Source: an uncultured beta proteobacterium (GTDB lineage: Bacteria > Pseudomonadota > Gammaproteobacteria > Burkholderiales > SG8-41). Taken from it: 47,183 nt of DNA. This document shows positions 46,191 to 47,183 of this stretch, one piece after another (the first letter of the stretch is position 1; each line of letters begins with the position of its first letter). The stretch lies in assembly GCA_903893565.1 (NCBI GenBank), contig CAITMU010000029.1:1-47183 (forward strand), in the 5' to 3' direction. The position numbers and the translations under genes are program-made. The notes below the pieces were generated by a model. It was not told the origin of the DNA, did not search any database, and saw only the letters and a program-made list of their open reading frames with translations.

Positions 46191-46627
46191 TCCATAAATA
46201 TCAAATACTTAAAATATATTTTTAGTTACATTTGGGCATACTCGGAAGATCAGGACCTGATAAAGCCCGAGAAAAAACGGGCAAAAAGGGCAGTATGCTG
46301 TTGACCTTGTTATAAGCCTCACTAACCCCACACAATCCGGTAACTCACTGGGGTTCAGTTGGCAGGCATAGGCAGGGCAGCATTATATTGATAATAAAAA
46401 TGACAAAATTGGATGACCTGACAAAATCTAATTTAAAAAAACCAAAAAATCGAATAAAGCATTCATTGTGAAATGACTATAAAATGACGCTAAATTGGAG
46501 GTAAAACAATTTTTTGTCACTATTATTTCAACGAATTCGAAACCTGATATCCCGAAATATTTCTCACCAAAACTACGACTATTCGATTGTCTGAGATCAC
46601 AGATACGATAATAAGGAGCTGAACAAC
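46191..46627. other. AT-rich spacer after secA with several inverted repeats
   Basis: No gene is seen. Inverted repeats cluster at 46236-46355: GCATACT/AGTATGC (46236-46242 with 46292-46298) encloses TCAG-GAC-CTGA (46250-46260) and GCCCG/CGGGC (46265-46269 with 46278-46282). AACCCCA/TGGGGTT follows (46324-46330 with 46349-46355). CTCGG at 46241 could instead pair with CCGAG at 46267. None is followed by a T run, so these are not plain terminators. The last 250 bases are A-rich and contain TATAAA at 46478 without a good -35. Confidence 0.5.
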
Positions 46628-47183
46628 ATGGTTGAAAAAGGTTTTAACAAAGGCGTCGTGATGGTGATGGGTGCCGTATTGACGATTGGGTTATTGGGCG
46701 CCGGTTATGTGGCTTGGACTTTGAATGAAAAATTAGTCGCCGCAATAGCCCTCAAAGACAAGACTGAAGAGCAGGTTAAAGAAAAAGAAGCGTTGCTAAG
46801 AAAAAAAATAACAGAAGAAAAGGAATTGAAAGAGGCGCAGGAAAAAAAAGCGGCTGAAGAAAAAGAAAATCAGGAAGCAAAAGAAAAGGCCGCGGCAGAA
46901 GCAGAGCAATGGTTAGATGAACAGATTAAGTTAAATCCTAAGATGGTCGCTGCCCGCAAGCAAAAGCTTGCGGTAGAGGCTAATTACATGAAACTTATTC
47001 AGCCCCTTATTGAAAAACAAAAAGAGCTACACAAAGAAGAGTCCAGTAAAGAACACGAGGATAAAAAAGAAGCGGTAGGCCATGAGCAAGCCAAAGGTCA
47101 TGAAAAGGATGAACATGCGGCCAAGCCAGGAGCGAGTAAAGAAAAAGACCACGGTGATAAAAAAGAAGCCGTAGGCCATGAGA
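46628..47183 (+). CDS. Unrecognised membrane-anchored Lys/Glu/His-rich coiled-coil protein, C-terminus outside window
   Basis: I do not recognise this protein; 185 residues are visible before the right edge. The ATG at 46628 has AAGGAG nine bases upstream. A basic start (MVEKGFNKG) precedes one hydrophobic segment at about 10-31 (VVMVMGAVLTIGLLGAGYVAW). A highly charged helix at about 35-100 follows, very likely a coiled coil (KEKEALLRKKITEEKELKEA region), then a segment with LNPKMVAARKQKLAVEANYMKL. The tail is rich in Lys, Glu and His and repeats DKKEAVGHE with a 32-residue period. The anchor suggests a periplasmic tail. It shows general TolA-like composition but no TolA domain is visible. 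Confidence 0.75.
   Translation, partial: MVEKGFNKGVVMVMGAVLTIGLLGAGYVAWTLNEKLVAAIALKDKTEEQVKEKEALLRKKITEEKELKEAQEKKAAEEKENQEAKEKAAAEAEQWLDEQIKLNPKMVAARKQKLAVEANYMKLIQPLIEKQKELHKEESSKEHEDKKEAVGHEQAKGHEKDEHAAKPGASKEKDHGDKKEAVGHE
47060..47182 (+). repeat. Direct repeat of 27 bases with 96-base period inside the terminal gene
   Basis: The copies at 47060-47086 and 47156-47182 differ at one base (GCG versus GCC for Ala) and encode DKKEAVGHE twice. The 96-base period is a whole number of codons. The second copy abuts the window end, so more copies may follow. Confidence 0.85.

Noticed and set aside
46265..46290. GCCCG/CGGGC hairpin as a secA terminator
   Set aside because: It is followed by A and G rather than T on the plus strand, so it does not fit a rho-independent terminator for secA.

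Overview
The window looks like a chromosomal segment of a betaproteobacterium, close to Burkholderiales. The pointers are several Bug-type periplasmic receptors (tripartite tricarboxylate transporter family), a birA-coaX-SPOR run, and the order lpxC, DUF721, M23 peptidase, secA after the division cluster. Base composition is roughly balanced by eye. I see no insertion sequence, phage, CRISPR or tRNA. Species cannot be fixed from this sequence.

Left part (1-14.8 kb): an accessory catabolic region. Six Bug receptors are interspersed with an atypical short-chain dehydrogenase, a beta-propeller lactonase, a GarR-like hydroxyacid dehydrogenase, an FMN alpha-hydroxyacid oxidase, an amidohydrolase resembling galactarolactone isomerase, and an enoyl-CoA hydratase-like protein. 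No membrane components of the transporter (TctA/TctB) are present. The enzymes together suggest lactone or hydroxy-acid catabolism, but no complete pathway can be read. glnS and a peptidase E gene sit inside this stretch.

Middle part (15.1-22.7 kb): birA, coaX and a SPOR-domain gene form a rightward run. Facing them are rfaE2, a dolP-like lipoprotein and a gmhA/diaA-family gene (ADP-heptose synthesis and envelope quality). Then rsmI, pyrC, a chaC-like gene and the RNase P RNA gene follow rightward. rsmI-rnpB-mraZ with divergent gmhA-dolP is an old neighbourhood also known from Pseudomonas.

Right part (22.7-46.2 kb): a complete division and cell wall (dcw) cluster in the order mraZ, rsmH, ftsL, ftsI, murE, murF, mraY, murD, ftsW, murG, murC, murB, ddl, ftsQ, ftsA, ftsZ. 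Most genes overlap by 4-11 bases, so translation is probably coupled. A sigma70-type promoter overlapped by three 10-bp-spaced TGGKA repeats precedes mraZ and looks like the MraZ autoregulatory operator. A strong terminator follows ftsZ. lpxC, the leftward dciA-like gene, an M23 peptidase and secA complete the block.

Right end (46.2-47.2 kb): an AT-rich, hairpin-rich spacer leads into an unrecognised gene cut by the window edge. It encodes a membrane-anchored, Lys/Glu/His-rich coiled-coil protein with an internal 32-residue-period repeat. This, the secA leader terminator and the Bug/lactone enzyme region are the parts most worth a second look.
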